A stretch of 64,000 nt of DNA from Liolophura sinensis (lineage: Eukaryota > Mollusca > Polyplacophora > Chitonida > Chitonidae): positions 806,001 to 870,000 of the forward strand of contig NC_088300.1 of assembly GCF_032854445.1 (NCBI RefSeq), written 5' to 3'. The notes under the pieces were generated by a model. The model made no database searches. It saw nothing but the letters and a program-made list of their open reading frames with translations, and was not told the origin of the DNA. A program made the translations under genes and the position numbers. Of the stretch, positions 37,201-52,200 are shown piece after piece. The stretch's first letter is position 1. Each line of letters opens with the position of its first letter.

Positions 37201-40200
37201 TCAATCAAGCTGTGGAATTTATCAACAAAAACAGTTGTTCAGGTATGAAGCTGATGCAAAAGTAGCGCTTCCTTTTTTGAGGCTTTTTGTTTTTCCATAG
37301 GCTCTAGGCTACCATAAGAATGCAGTCAGTGCCCTAAAAAATTTTCCATGACTTATTTTGGCTGATTCTGAGAATTTTATTGATCATAGACAGGTTTTTT
37401 TTTCTCTTTAGCTTTGTTTGGAAGGTATGATGATATCCGTCTGACAAAAATTGAAGTGTTAACAACAAAACACCTTTATTTTCCTCTGAAGATGCACTTT
37501 TTGGGCATTTTTGGGGCAATTATAATCAGTCTGTTAGTGAGAATTATTATATAGTGTTAAGGTTGTGTTGAGAACATCAGAACACATTCATTTTAAGTAC
37601 TCTTGTGACCATAGTCTCCCATGATGTCCACAGTGGCGCTTTCATACTGTAATTCTTGACAGACATAATTCTTGTCATATGCCCTGTACCATAACAAACT
37701 ACTTTATGTGTGTCATTTCAGACATTCACAGGTCATTCTACAGAAGTTTTTAGGTTGTTACCTGTTCCCAAACTGTTGACAGCGGATGGAGACAGTTCTG
37801 CAATAGATAGCTCTTATTTTTTGTCTGCTGCCTTGAATGACCGGTTGATAAATGTGTGGTAAGCAGAAATTTATTTGTTAAATTCTATGAAACTTCCATA
37901 TTTGTAAATTTATTCAGTAAGTAAGTAGTTCCTTTGTCTCGTAAGAACACAATAGGTGATTTGATGAAATTAGATTATAAAAATTTGCTGGTGTCAAACA
38001 ACACAGCAATTGGACTGGTTACAGTTTACATACTGTTTAGTTACTTTCAGTTTTGTTCAGTCTCACTGACAGATTCTCTTTTAATTCAGGCATGTTAATC
38101 CATCATCAAAAACCAAAAGTGCTGTAGCATCCTTCACATTACCAGATGAACCGTGCATGTTGGATTTGTCCAGATCTTCAGCTGGAGATCAGGTAAGTCT
38201 ACAAGATGTTGGAGCAGTCAAGGGGACAAAACTCTTCTCTGATTCATGCTGTAGAAAATATGTGTACAGCTGTCCTGTTCATATTTCTCTGTGGGAGCTT
38301 TCAATTTTTGATGTTTGCTGTCAGATAATGTCCTGTTCATATTTCTCTCTGGGAATTGTTGATTTTGATGTTTGCTGTCAGATAATGTCCTGTTCATATT
38401 TCTCTCTGGGAACTGCCGATTTTGATGTTTGCTGTCAGATAATGTCCTGTTCATATTTCTCTCTGGGAACTGCCGATTTTGATGTTTGCCGTCCGATAAT
38501 GCCCTGTTCATATTTCTCTCTGGGAACTGCCGATTTTGATGTTTGCTGTCAGATAATGCCCTGTTCATATTTCTCTCTGGGAACTGCCGATTTTGATGTT
38601 TGCTGCCCCCTAACCATTCATTTACCATGGTAAACCAATATTGAATGATAAAGTGATCAATATGGACTTCAAGGTGATCAGTATTGACGATAAAGTGATC
38701 AGTATAGACTGGTAAGGTGATCAGTATTGACTGATAAGGTGATCAGTATTGACTGGTAAGGTGATCAGTATTGACTGGTAAGGTGATCAGTATTGACGGG
38801 TAAAGTGATCAGTATTGACTGGTAAAGTGATCAGTATTGACTGGTAAGGTGATCAGTGTAGACTGATAAGGTGATCAGTATTGACTGGTAAAGTGATCAG
38901 TATTGACTGGTAAGGTGATCAGTATAGACTGATAAGGTGATCAGTATTGACTGGTAAAGTGATCAGTATTGACTGGTAAGGTGATCAGTATTGACTGGTA
39001 AGGTGATCAGTATTGACGGGTAAGGTGATCAGTATAGACTGATAAGGTGATCAGTATTGACTGGTAAGGTGATCAGTATTGACTGGTAAGGTGATCAGTA
39101 TTGACGGGTAAGGTGATCAGTATTGACTGGTAAGGTGATCAGTATTAACTGGTAAGGTGATCAGTATTGACGGGTAAGGTGATCAGTATTGACGGGTAAG
39201 GTGATCAGTATTGACGGGTAAGGTGATCAGTATTGACGGGTAAGGTGATCAGTATTCACGGGTAAGGTGATCAGTATAGACTGGTAAGGTGATCAGTATT
39301 GACGGGTAAGGTGATCAGTATTGACGGGTAAGGTGATCAGTCAAGAAATACACCATAGTTAAGTACGTTACTGTCTGGCTTGTTTACAGCCTATCCTGTT
39401 AGCTGTTGTCACCAGAGGAGGCCAGCTTCTGATATTTGAGCACATCCTAAATGGGTGAGTTTGTCTGTACCAGTGCATTGTTTTGCGATCTCTGTTAACC
39501 ATTGCATTCTACAAGCCTTAAATATACATGTAAATTTGTTGTAGTTTGTAAAGCTTATTTGGCTAGGTAATCCTGTGTGTTTTACACATGTGATAATGTG
39601 TATTTTTCTCTGGCCCTGGAAGCGTGGGCCAGTGAGCAAGGTAGTCTAGTTTTAAATACTTGCTGAGTTTAAGCATTGTTTATTCCCTGACTTGTTTGAA
39701 CGTTACATGGGATATGGCCAGTCCTATGTAAGGATGGTCTTCCTATAGCAGTAAATCATTAAATATTCAGTCCTTCAGAACATTACATTTGGCTATTTTT
39801 AATAACATTAAGTCTTATTGAGCATAAATAGTAACACATTGTTATATGTTTCATTTGTTTCAGAACGTTAAAAAGGCCACTGCAGGCCAAGTTCACAATA
39901 CAGTGTGCGACTCTCGGGGACAAAGATTCGGTGCCTCGCCCCATGACTATCCTGGCTGCTGCACTAGTGAAGGGGACAGAGCCCTCTGTGTTACTGGCCT
40001 ATGGAAGCTTCCTAAAGCCAACATTTGAGAAAGTGGTCAGTATTGTAAACTAGATTGTGGGCAAATGTGTCTGTACAAAGGTTGCGATAATCCATCTGAT
40101 ACTCCAGGGTCTTTGATACTGCCCTTCTAATGACTTGAAATTGAAATTTGATTGGGTGGACTTTTTATTTTTGCTTCAAGTCTGGGAATTTTTCCAGTAC

Positions 40201-43200
40201 AGTATTTAGATGTATTTTAAAATTGAATAGTGAACAGTTTATTGTGGGAACTGTCCTTAAGGTCCTTAATTCTTCTAATTTTGGGACAGATATTAAAAGT
40301 GTTATAAGTAGAATAAAACATTTCTTACCAGCCTTTTGGAAAAGTAAAGATATCAGTATGTTCTGTATTAGATTGTCTAACTATGAGAGAAAAAATAAAC
40401 TCAGTATCCCTGCTACAATTACATAAAAATATGATAAAATGAGCAGACCAGATGTTCCAAAAATTAAGAGAAGAAATAGGGTATGTTTCAAATTATGTAA
40501 CCGCTCATCCGTTTGAGAGGCCTCAATGACCATAGTTGGTCAACTCCTGAGTGTTTACACAGTATTATATTTGTTAGGGATCACTTCTCTCCCATCAGTC
40601 TGGGGTGCAATCTGTACACCACATGCACCAGTCTGTACACCACATGCACCAGTCTGTACACCACATGCACCAGTCTGTACACCACATGTAGGGAAGTTTT
40701 CCAGTAACTTGCCATTGACTGGTGGTTTAACCTGAGTTCCTTAACCTGATTTTTTTCCATCCATAAGGCTGACCAGTATTGTACAATTGAAATATTCTTG
40801 TGTAAGGGATAAAACAACAATCAGATACTAAGTTAATAAATACATTAATGTAAAGCATGACTGGATAAGTGTCTACTGTATGTTATAGTGGGCTTACAAG
40901 AAAGACAGAATAATAACAAAATCTGTTCATTATTATACTGAAATGTTTGCGTGTATCTTCACATATTGTGGACTTCAAAGTTTGTTCCTTTTATTGACAG
41001 GTATGCAATGGACAATCTGACATTTGTTTAGTGCGAGAAGATTCGTTATCCGGTGCCGTAAAGGTGGAAAGCAGTTTATCTAAAGTAAGCTGCTATTTAT
41101 GTTCTGGTGCATCTTCAAACTATACCTGTCATTTCATCACACCTTCATTTCATCACACCTTCATGGCCCATGCAAAGTGACCTGTCATTTCATCACAGCT
41201 TCATGGCCCATGCAAAGTGACTTGTCATTTCATCACACCTTCGTGGCCCATGCAAACTATACCTGTCATTTCATCACACCATGGCCCATGCAAACTATAC
41301 CTGTCATTTCATCACACTTTCATGGTCCATGCAAACTATACCTGTCATTTTATCACATCTTCATGGCCCATGCAAACTGACCTGACATTTCATCACACCT
41401 TCATGACCCATGCAAACTATACCTTTCGTTTCGTCACACCTTCATGGCCCATGCAAAGTGACCTGTCATTTCATCACAGCTTCATGGCCCATGCAAACTG
41501 ACCTGTCATTTCATAACATCTTCATGGCCCATGCAAACTGACCTGTCATTTCATCACACCTTCAATACCCATGCAAACTATACCTGTCATTTCATCACAG
41601 CTTCATGGCCCATGCAATGTGACCTGTCATTTCATCACAGCTTCATGGCCCATGCAAAGTGACCTGTCATTTCATCACACCTTCATGGCCCATGCAAACT
41701 ATACCTGTCATTTCATCACACCTTCATGGCCCATGCAAACTGACCTGTCATTTCATCACACCTTCATGGCTCATGCAAACTGACCTGTCATTTCATCGCA
41801 CCTTCATGGCCCATGCAAACTGACCTGAAATGACATCACAACCTAAGCTAATGTAATTCTTTGCATGTGGATGAAACTTAAATTGGTCATTATTAGGGTT
41901 TCTCTTGTCAGCCTTGAGTGAAATTGATTTTGAGATAGTTAAGAGAATTTTCATATACTTCTCGCGAGAACAACAGAAAGCGTACTCTTGTAGTGCACAA
42001 ACATTGGCATAGTGGACATCATGGTAGTGCACAAACATTGGCAAAGTGGACATGATGGTAGTGCACAAACATTGGCACAGTGGACATGATGGTAGTGCAC
42101 AAACATTGGCACAGTGGACATGATGGTAGTGCACAAACATTGGCACAGTGGACATGATGGTAGTGCACAAACATTGGCATAGTGGACATGATGGTAGTGC
42201 ACAAACATTGGCATAGTGGACGTCATGGTAGTGCACAAACATTGGCACAGTGGACATCATGGTAGTGCACAAACATTGGCATAGTGGACATCATGGTAGT
42301 GCACAAACATTGGCATAGTGGACATCATGGTAGTGCACAAACACTGGCATAGTGGACATGATAGTAGTGCACAAACATTGGCATAGTGGACATGATAGTA
42401 GTGCACAAACATTGGCATAGTGGACATCATGGTAGTGCACAAACATTGGCACAGTGGACATCATGGTAGTGCACAAACATTGGCATAGTGGACATGATGG
42501 TAGTGCACAAACACTGGCATAGTGGACATGATAGTAGTGCACAAACATTGGCATAGTGGACATGATAGTAGTGCACAAACATTGGCATAGTGGACATGAT
42601 AGTAGTGCACAAACATTGGCATAGTGGACATGATGGTAGTGCACAAACATTGGCATAGTGGACATGATAGTAGTGCACAAACATTGGCATAGTGGACATC
42701 GTGGTAGTGCACAAACATTGGCACAGTGGACATGATGGTAGTGCACAAACATTGGCATAGTGGACATGATAGTAGTGCACAAACACTGGCATAGTGGACA
42801 TGATAGTAGTGCACAAACATTGGCATAGTGGACATGATAGTAGTGCACAAACATTGGCATAGTGGACATGATAGTAGTGCACAAACATTGGCATAGTGGA
42901 CATGATAGTAGCGCACAAACATTGGCATAGTGGACATGATAGTAGCGCACAAACATTGGCATAGTGGACATGATAGTGCACAAACATTGGCATAGTGGAC
43001 ATGATAGTAGTGCACAAACATTGGCATAGTGGACATGATAGTAGTGCACAAACACTGGCATAGTGGACATGATAGTAGTGCACAAACACTGGCATAGTGG
43101 ACATGATAGTAGTGCACAAACATTGGCATAGTAGACATGATAGTAGTGCACAAACATTGGCATAGTGGACATCATGGTAGTGCACAAACATTGGCATAGT

Positions 43201-46200
43201 GGACATGACAGTAGCGCACAAACATTGGCATAGTGGACATGATGGTAGCGCACAAACATTGGCATAGTGAACATCATGGTAGTGCTCAAACATTGGCATA
43301 GTGGACATGATAGTAGTGCACAAACATTGGCACAGTGGACATGATAGTAGTGCACAAACATTGGCAAAGTGGACATCATGGTAGTGCACAAACATTGGCA
43401 TAGTGGACATGATAGTAGTGCACAAACATTGGCATAGTGGACATGATAGTAGTGCACAAACATTGGCATAGTGGACATGATGGTAGTGCACAAACATTGG
43501 CATAGTGGACATGATAGTAGTGCACAAACATTGGCATAGTGGACAGGATGGTAGTGCACAAACATTGGCATAGTGGACATGATAGTAGTGCACAAACATT
43601 GGCATAGTGGACATGATAGTAGTGCACAAACATTGGCATAGTGGACGTCATGGTAGTGCACAAACATTGGCATAGTGGACGTCGTGGTAGTGCACAAACA
43701 TTGGCATAGTGGACATGATAGGAGTGCACAAACATTGGCATAGTGGACATGATAGTAGTGCACAAACATTGGCATAGTGGACGTCATGGTAGTGCACAAA
43801 CATTGGCATAGTGGACATCGTGGTAGTGCACAAACATTGGCATAGTGGACATGATGGTAGTGCACAAACATTGGCATAGTGGACATCGTGGTAGTGCACA
43901 AACATTGGCATAGTGGACATCATGGTAGTGCACAAACATTGGCATAGTGGACATGATGGAAGTGCACTAAACATTGGCATAGTGGGCATGATAGTAGTGC
44001 ACAAACATTGGCATAGTGGACATCATGGTAGTGCACAAACATTGGCATAGCGGACATGATGGTAGTGCACAAACATTGGCATAGTGGACATGATAGTAGT
44101 GCACAAACACTGGCATAGTGGACATGATGATAGTGCACAAACATTGGCATAGTGGACATGATAGTGGTGCACAAACATTGGCATAGTGGATATGATGGTA
44201 GTGCACAAACATTTACATAGTGGACATGATGGTAGTGCACAAACATTGGCATAGTGGACATGATGGTAGTGCACAAACATTGGCATAGTGGACATGATAG
44301 TAGTGCACAAACATTGGGACAGTGGACATGATGGTAGTGCACAAACATTGGCATAGTGGACATGATGGTAGTGCACAAACATTGGCATAGTGGACATGAT
44401 GGTAGTGCACAAACATTGGCATAGTGGACATGATAGTAGTGCACAAACATTGGCATAGTGGACATGATGGTAGTGCACAAACATTGGCATAGTGGACATG
44501 ATAGTAGTGCACAAACATTGGCATAGTGGACATGATAGTAGTGCACAAACATTGGCATAGTGGACATGATAGTAGTGCACAAACATTGGCATAGTGGACA
44601 TGATAGTAGTGCACAAACATTGGCATAGTGGACATCATGGTAGTGCACAAACATTGGCATAGTGGACATTATTAGTGGATATTATAAGCGATAGGAATTT
44701 AGGAATAAATGAAAAATGTCCTCTTGCATTTAAAATTGAAATGGTATTCAGTGGGGAGGTGGCATATTTTTTAATCCTGTGTGGTGGTGCTAGTGTGAAG
44801 TAGGACCCAGAGCCATTGTTATGTCTGAACTGAGAATGGAACATTTGATGTCAATAAAGTGTCAATGTCCTGCATCCAGGCATTTGACAGGTGCCCATTG
44901 TACATGATATATTATACTTGAGTTTCTTCTAGTCTTTGTTTTCTTAAGTGTAAAGTATGTTCCAGGTGAAAACCCCAGATGTGTCTAAAGAGGTGACAGA
45001 GCTTGCCCCAGGTGTGCTTGTCCCGTCACGCCCCACACAAGAGGAACCCAGTGTCTCTGCCAAGAGGAAGAAGAGGAAGCCTTCAGCCTCTGAGGTAAGT
45101 ACAGCTTTGCTACTACTGCCCTCAAGAGTGTAGTAATGCTGCGGTTATAGGAACTACTGTTGCCCTCAAGAGTGTAGTAATGCTGCTGTTATAGGAACCA
45201 CGGCTACCCTCAAAAGTGTAGTAATGCTGCTGTTATAGGAACTACTGCTGCCCTCAAGAGTGTAGTAATGCTGCTGTTAAAGGAGCTACTGCTGCCCCCA
45301 AGAGTGTAGTAACACTGCTGTTATATCAACTACTGCTGCCTTCAAGAGTGTAGTAACACTGCTTTTATAGGTACTACTGCTGCCCTCAAGAGTGTAGTAA
45401 TGCTGCTGTTACAGGAACTACTGCTGCCCTCAAGAGTGTAGTAACACTGCTGTTATAGGAACTACCGCTGCCCTCAAGAGTGTAGTAATGCTGCTGTTAT
45501 AGGAGCTACTGCTGACCTCAAGAGTGTAGTAACACTGCTGTTACAGGAACTACTGCTGCCCTCAAAGAGTGTAGTAATGCCGCTGTTACAGGAACTACTG
45601 CTGCCCTCAAGAGTGTAGTAACACTGCTGTTATAGGAACTACTGCTGCCCTCAAGAGTGTAGTAACACTGCTGTTATAGGAACTACTGCTGCCCTCAAGA
45701 GTGTAGTAACACTGCTGTTATAGGAACTACTGCTGCCCTCAAGAGTGTAGTAACACTGCTGTTACAGGAACTGCTGCTGCCCTCAAGAGTGTAGTAACAC
45801 TGCTGTTATAGGTACTACTGCTGCCCTCAAGAGTGTAGTAATGCTGCTGTTACAGGAACTGCTGCTGCCCTCAAGAGTGTAGTAATGCCGCTGTTACAGG
45901 AACCATTGCTGCCCTCAAGAGTGTATTTGTAGGAACTACAATGGAGTGTTGTACATCATGTACTAAAGGACATATATAAGAGTAAATATTCCCGCAGTGG
46001 TTTGCATTAAACACAAAGCGGCCAGGCTGTTACGTCATGAGAGTAATCAAACACTTTCAGCATGGTGGATCTCAAGGTTGGTTACCTTGTGGAGAAAAGC
46101 TGAGTTACTCTACATTCATGGATAAGAAAGTACGATTATCCAGGAATGAACAGTTACGAGATCTTTCTTCCACTTAAACGGTTGCTTTACATAATGAACG

Positions 46201-49200
46201 ATTTCTGTGTTTGGTGGTGGGAGGGAGTGGGGATACAAAGTGTGCTGATAGTACGGGAACTATGTTTTAGCTCTGATTCTTTATGTATGGCAACATGGCT
46301 GATATATGCTTGAATCGACAATTCAGATGCAGGTGGTTAAATCTTTGCCTTGATGGCTAGGCCTATATAAGAGACCTAATCGCTCATGTGTCTGTCAAAA
46401 CTCGTTTCATGTCCAATTTTGAGAGCAACAGTATCATCATAACCCCGTCCTATTTAAACATGTTTGCAGCAACGTAACCGTGATGTCATTTCAAACAAAT
46501 AAAAAAAACCCATTACATCACAATTAGCGTCAGTGACTGCTCTTTGGTGCCAGCTGAGCTGCATTATTTACATAGAGGAATATGATACGTAACATGGTTA
46601 ATCTTTCGTGACAATGTTACGTGAAATTTTAGTGCAGCAGCATTAGAGCTTTTAGCCACTGAGAGTTGTATAGATTACTACTGGGTGTGTAATATGATTG
46701 ACAGTGACTCGGTGTGTGATTCGTTATTCAGGAAAGTAAATCTGAATTGATTGGAGCTTACATATAACCTAGGCAAGTTTGATAGTAGATTATACAATCT
46801 CTATCACATTGACACAACTAGGCCTCGAGATATCCGTGTTCGTAATGAGAATGTCACAATTTAATAGACCCACCAGTTCACCTTGCTGTTCATATTTGTG
46901 CCTAAGAGAATTGATGATGCTACTCTGCCTTTTCTCACACTGGCAACATTGGTGTATTTGAAATGAAGGCGAAGAATGAAACTGTCAGAAAATGAATTTC
47001 ACATTGATCAGAAATGAATGGACCCTTCACATGTAACATTCTTCAAGTGTATATCAGTGGAAGGCGCACTTAAGTGGTACAAATTGTCACCCATCACCAC
47101 TCAAACCACAAACTCGCAAGTGTGGATTCTTGAAAAATAGTCAACTGCACAGACAATAGTGTGACATCACAGCAAACATGTATGTAGTGGAGTCCCTGCC
47201 CAGGTTAAATATGGGACGCTGATTGGTTCGTCTTACACGAAGACATCACACGTATTATATAATCTGACAGATGAATATAGGAATAAACGGCTACCGTACA
47301 TTCCTGACGTAGAAATGACGGTTTTCTGAATACAGTGACGTCACAGCAAGTGTTTAATAGGATGGAATATCACAGGCATACAGTGCAAAGCAAAACGAGA
47401 ATGGATATTCAGCTGTATCAGAACCGCAGGACGAGGAACGTGACACTGACCCTGACCACGGCGATCAGGATGAAGGCGCCTTGTTGGACTTAACGTAGAG
47501 AAGTGACCTGTTTTCTTTAGCATCGTCAGACTTGGTCTTGCAGGCTGTAGAATTAAACTTTTTCCTCAGCACAGCAGAAGGCTCAAGCTTCTGTTCGTAA
47601 CTGATAGCTTTAGCAACACTGTTAAGCTCCTCAAAACCATCTGCCTGAAAATGTGCAGAGCACAGCAACAACCACTTCGAGGGTCCATTCCACACTTGTG
47701 TATTCTTGACGGATTTAGTCCATTTTTTTTTTTTTTTTTTTTTTTTGCAGCTTTTTCATCATTTGGCCACTTTAAAAGGTGCACACTGTCAGCTGTACTA
47801 TTATAACATCTAGCTGCGACATAAAGTCTAGACATTCTCTTGAAATGTCACAAAACTGCCAGAAACGGGCAACATATAGCTCTGACACTTATGGAAAAAA
47901 CAATATGGCGACTGGTTTCTCTGCGATGATATCACACCTTGAGCGACCATGAAGGGAAGGGAGTGGTCTTTATTATGTAATATGTCAACAAGTAGTCCGA
48001 ATACGTGAATAAAGTTCTTGTGGAATTAATGCAAAAAATGTTTCCTTAAATCTTCTATAAAGCCTTTTGAGATGATGTAAAAGTAAACATGAAGGGATGC
48101 AAATCATGTACTAGGTTTAAAAAAAAAAAAAAAAAAAAAACCCAAAAGATGGTGATTTTTCCAGTGTAAGCCCCGTTGTGTTGACATTCACATGGAATGG
48201 CACTCAACATTATCTGTGCTATGACGAAGACCCACCCTGCCCTGGCTCTGTCAGAGACTTCACAGCCAGTGTATTGGGCAGTGGGCAAGGGTACAAGCTG
48301 TTACGGCTGGACACTCTCTGCCCTTGATCCGGGGACTTTCCCTAAAGCCTCTCAGATTCACAAGGAATCAGTCTGTTGCTTCAATAGTGAGTCATGAAGA
48401 AACCACCATACACTTAAGAGTGGAGACACAGTGCCTTATATACCCAACACATTTGTCCGTGCCTCATTGAAGGGCCAGCCTAATTTGCATATTTTGTTGC
48501 AATCAGAATGAAAGCGGTTGAGATGAATTCTGTTGTTGCTGATACCATACAGGAGCATGAAAGTAACATATGCACATGTAATTTACAAGTTTTTAATGCA
48601 TGTTAAGGGTTTTTTTTGTATGGTGTTACTTTGATTTTGATGCTTTTTCTCCAATTTTTACAATAATCTCCCTTGGTCAGCTGGTTACAGATTTCCAGTT
48701 GATGAGCTGAAGTCAGAAACTTTCTGCAGTTCTACAGTTTATTTTATAAAATCTGTTCTTTTATTACAAGACCTCCCCAGGTTGTTTAGTTGAAGTGTCT
48801 GTTATTTTCACATAAAACATTGTTGGATTTTTAAAAAAATCTTTATCTTTATATTTTGTGGTTACCTCCCCTTGGTGATATATTAATTATCGGGCATCAT
48901 TTTAAAAATTTTACTAGATTTGGTTTGTTAGTCTTTAGTAAGTTAGGTTTGCGCCATATGTCCATTACCTGTACTAGTATCTGGTGTGGATATTTCCATA
49001 TTTGTTTTAAGAAAGAAGATAAAAGTTAAGCGGAGCAAAGCACTAAAACAGGTTTATGGTTTTGGATTGAAATTTCTAGGTTTCATTGAATACCATTCAT
49101 TGCAAGTTACCGAAAATTGCAGAAGCACAGAGCCATCAAGTTGTATCCATAAATCTGCTACAGTGTTTGATTTCTAACTATTGTTATTAATATTAGTTTT

Positions 49201-52200
49201 CGTCGTCATTGTTTTCCTTTAACCATAATGCATTGGATACTTTTCTGTTAGCAGATGACAATGGAAGATCGTTTAAATGCTATCAGTATTGACCAATCAC
49301 CTGGAAAGGCTGGGACAGCCCCTCCTAAAGCCGATGCCCTAGCACTACTCTTAACGCAAGGTCTTCAGAGCCAGGATAAACTGATCGTTAATGTAAGTTT
49401 TCAGATGTGAAAATGTTCTTCATTGTTATGATCTTCTGTCTTGGATATCTGGCAGGAAATTGAAATGGTTGATGACAGGTAGCAAGTATCATACTTCAGT
49501 GATACACTTTGGAATTATGTCTTAAGTACCCGTTGATATGCAACTTTTTTGCGTTGGAAATTTTTGTGTTGATGTTTGGATGTCCTTCATTTGTAACGCT
49601 TTGTCACATGATACTTGTTTCTTCTCCAGAACGTGTTACAAATTAGAAATGACATGATAATAAGGAACACAGTGAAGAGACTTCCTGCTCCTATGGTTAT
49701 CCCCCTTGTTAAGGAACTCTCACAGAGAATACAAGGCCATGCTCAAAGGTAAATATGTACATATGGCAATTGGATGAAAACATGAGTACATTTCGAAAAA
49801 ATGCTTTTTATTAAAGAGAAATTTTCCCTCCAAATCATGTCAGCCAGTTTGTTCTTATAGTTCCCTGTGAATTTTTTGCTATGTGTCTGTTAAGGTTGTG
49901 AAAAGCTATTTCTGCAGCTGCATTTGAGAGGCTTGTGTAACTTGCATGAAAATCAGTGTAGAATTATAAAAGGGAAATTTTGGAACAGTTTCACTTCCTG
50001 CTTCAGATGGATTTAGTTATGTATGTATCTGTGTTAATTCTGTATTCTGGTTTGGAAATTACTGAATGAAATACAATCAAGTTAGGTCCATTTTGTGTTC
50101 TCATGTGTACTCAGTAAAAGATGATTGGAAACACATCTGTTTGACAAACTGTACTAATGCAGATTATCTTCATCTGCCCACAAATGATTGGCGTGTCCCA
50201 AACTGTAATAATTCTGACTGCTAAATAAAGTGATGTGTGCGTGTGTTTTGTAGTGGTCACACACTGCTGAAGTGGATCAAGACATTATTGACCATCCACA
50301 CCTCTTATCTCATGACAGTGAGTAACATTTTGTCACATGGTATTTGATTGCTTTGATCATGTCAACTGCTGAAAATGGTGAGAGATATGAATTTAGTTGG
50401 TTTTTTAAATGGGATATATGAATTTCTCACTAGTGTCAAACGTGCTGGCAGTTGTCGGGTTGAAACTATGTTACAAAGGATTACAGTCCACTTTTAAAAG
50501 TATTCCTGCTGACAGATGTAAAGAGAATTCATTACATGATCAAGGCAGTAATGTTGAAATACTTAGTGCCAGACTGACAAGGTCAAAGTTTCACCAGTTT
50601 TTAACGGATGAGACTGCCGATGATGTGAGCTCAAATTTAAGATTTACAGTTTGTTTCTGAAAATTGCCTGTTTCCTGATTTTACTGTCATAATTAAGTTG
50701 CCTCGTGCCAGTGACTATGTTGACGCTTACACAATGTAATTGACTGAAGGTGTATGATACAAGGTCGTGTTTTATGTGTGTACAGTTTCCCGAGCTGGTG
50801 GACAAGTTCAGTGGGATGTATGAGATGATGACGAGTCGGGTGACCATGTTCTCTAACCTGTCACGGCTTCAGGGAAAACTTAACCTAGTTCTCTCACAGG
50901 TAAATACTTCAGGCGTCTCACCACTGAGTATGAGAATCACAGAATACATGCCTTAGTGCCACCTGGGGCCTGCTGTTTAAGGTGTTTGTGGGTACTTGAC
51001 AACGTCAGATCATGAACTGGTGTGTCCCATCTTCCGTCAGCCTGACTGTCATTATGTAATTGAAGTAATCTTCAAGGGCACAAAACACCACCAAAAAAAT
51101 TACAAATTCCTGATGTGAGGGTCTCGTAGCTTATTGATATAACAAGGATGTAGACTTCCATCTGTGCTACTGTAATATTTGAATTGATTCATGTAACACA
51201 GTAGCATGAAGGATTTGCCAAGTTGTCCCCAGTAGGTCCAATGTTGATATACTGTGGAAATGTGAGGCAAGGCTTCATGGTTGATCTCTTTGATGTGACA
51301 GTCCAGTGGAGACTACTACAAGTAGCCCCTCTGACAGGACCAGCATAAGACTAGAGCCCAAATAAACGAACAACACAACTTAAGGGGTCAACTCTATCCA
51401 GAGTGAATCCCAACTGTTGAACTGGCTGTAGTTTGGTTTTGTTGTGGTTGGTTTCCAGTCTGGTAATGTTTCAGTTGTGGTTGGTTTCCAGTCTGGTAAT
51501 GTTTCAGTTGTGGTTGGTTTCAAGTCTGGTAATGTTTCAGATCAAATCCCAGGATCAGGAAGGAGAAGACACGACAACACAACAGGCTCTTCTCGTCTAT
51601 GAGGATAGTAAGTGCACATTCTCTGCATTCAGGTTCACAGCTTGTGTGGGACCTCTGTGGCCGAGGGGGCCAGCACGTTGCAGTCACCCAGGAGCCTTTC
51701 ACCTATGTGGACGCAGCTCATACTGGCTTCCTCTCCAGCCGTGTGGGGGAAGCTCTGCCTGCAACCTGTGGATGGTCGTGGGCTTCCTCCTGGCTCTGCC
51801 AATTTCCTCCCACCATTTTGCTGGCCGCTGCTGTATAAGTGAAATATTCTTGAGTATGGCGTAATACACCAGTCAGATAAATGAATCACAACTTGTGCTT
51901 CGAAAGGAGATAAAACGGGGAAAAAAAGCAAACTGTCATAGGAGTCACCAGTAGGCTGTCAGGGTGGCCCTGGTGTGTCCTACTTGCAATAGCTCCTGTT
52001 ACAGTTGGCTTAAAAGATCTTTTTGGTGACTGAAAGCAAATAGGTGCAACTGGGAGCATACGATCAGACACTTTTTAATCACCAACAACTGCTGCTCGTA
52101 GTTGAATATGTTCTACTTTTCTGAGACTTGCAGCATCCAGTTGTACCCAGTTGCGTCGATCTACGCGTGTTTACCTTCCAGTGATGCATCACGTGTTCAT

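Larger units (their letters stand above)
45926..49254. other. Rest of WDR43 intron 10
   Basis: Contains the antisense THAP-like sequence at 47465-47835 and an A-tract near 48119-48140. No other coding region was recognised. Confidence 0.5.

Noticed and set aside
38218..38628. Minus-strand frame repeating SKHQNRQFPERNMNR
   Set aside because: 57-bp intronic repeat with a stop-free 19-codon unit.
40148..40426. 92-codon plus-strand frame in WDR43 intron 8
   Set aside because: AT-rich, starts just inside an intron, no recognised motif; could be an old transposon piece but I cannot support it.
42291..43901. 536-codon minus-strand open frame (repeating CALLSCPLCQCLCTT)
   Set aside because: Lies wholly inside the 34-bp array; the period of 34 residues is explained by a stop-free unit not divisible by three.
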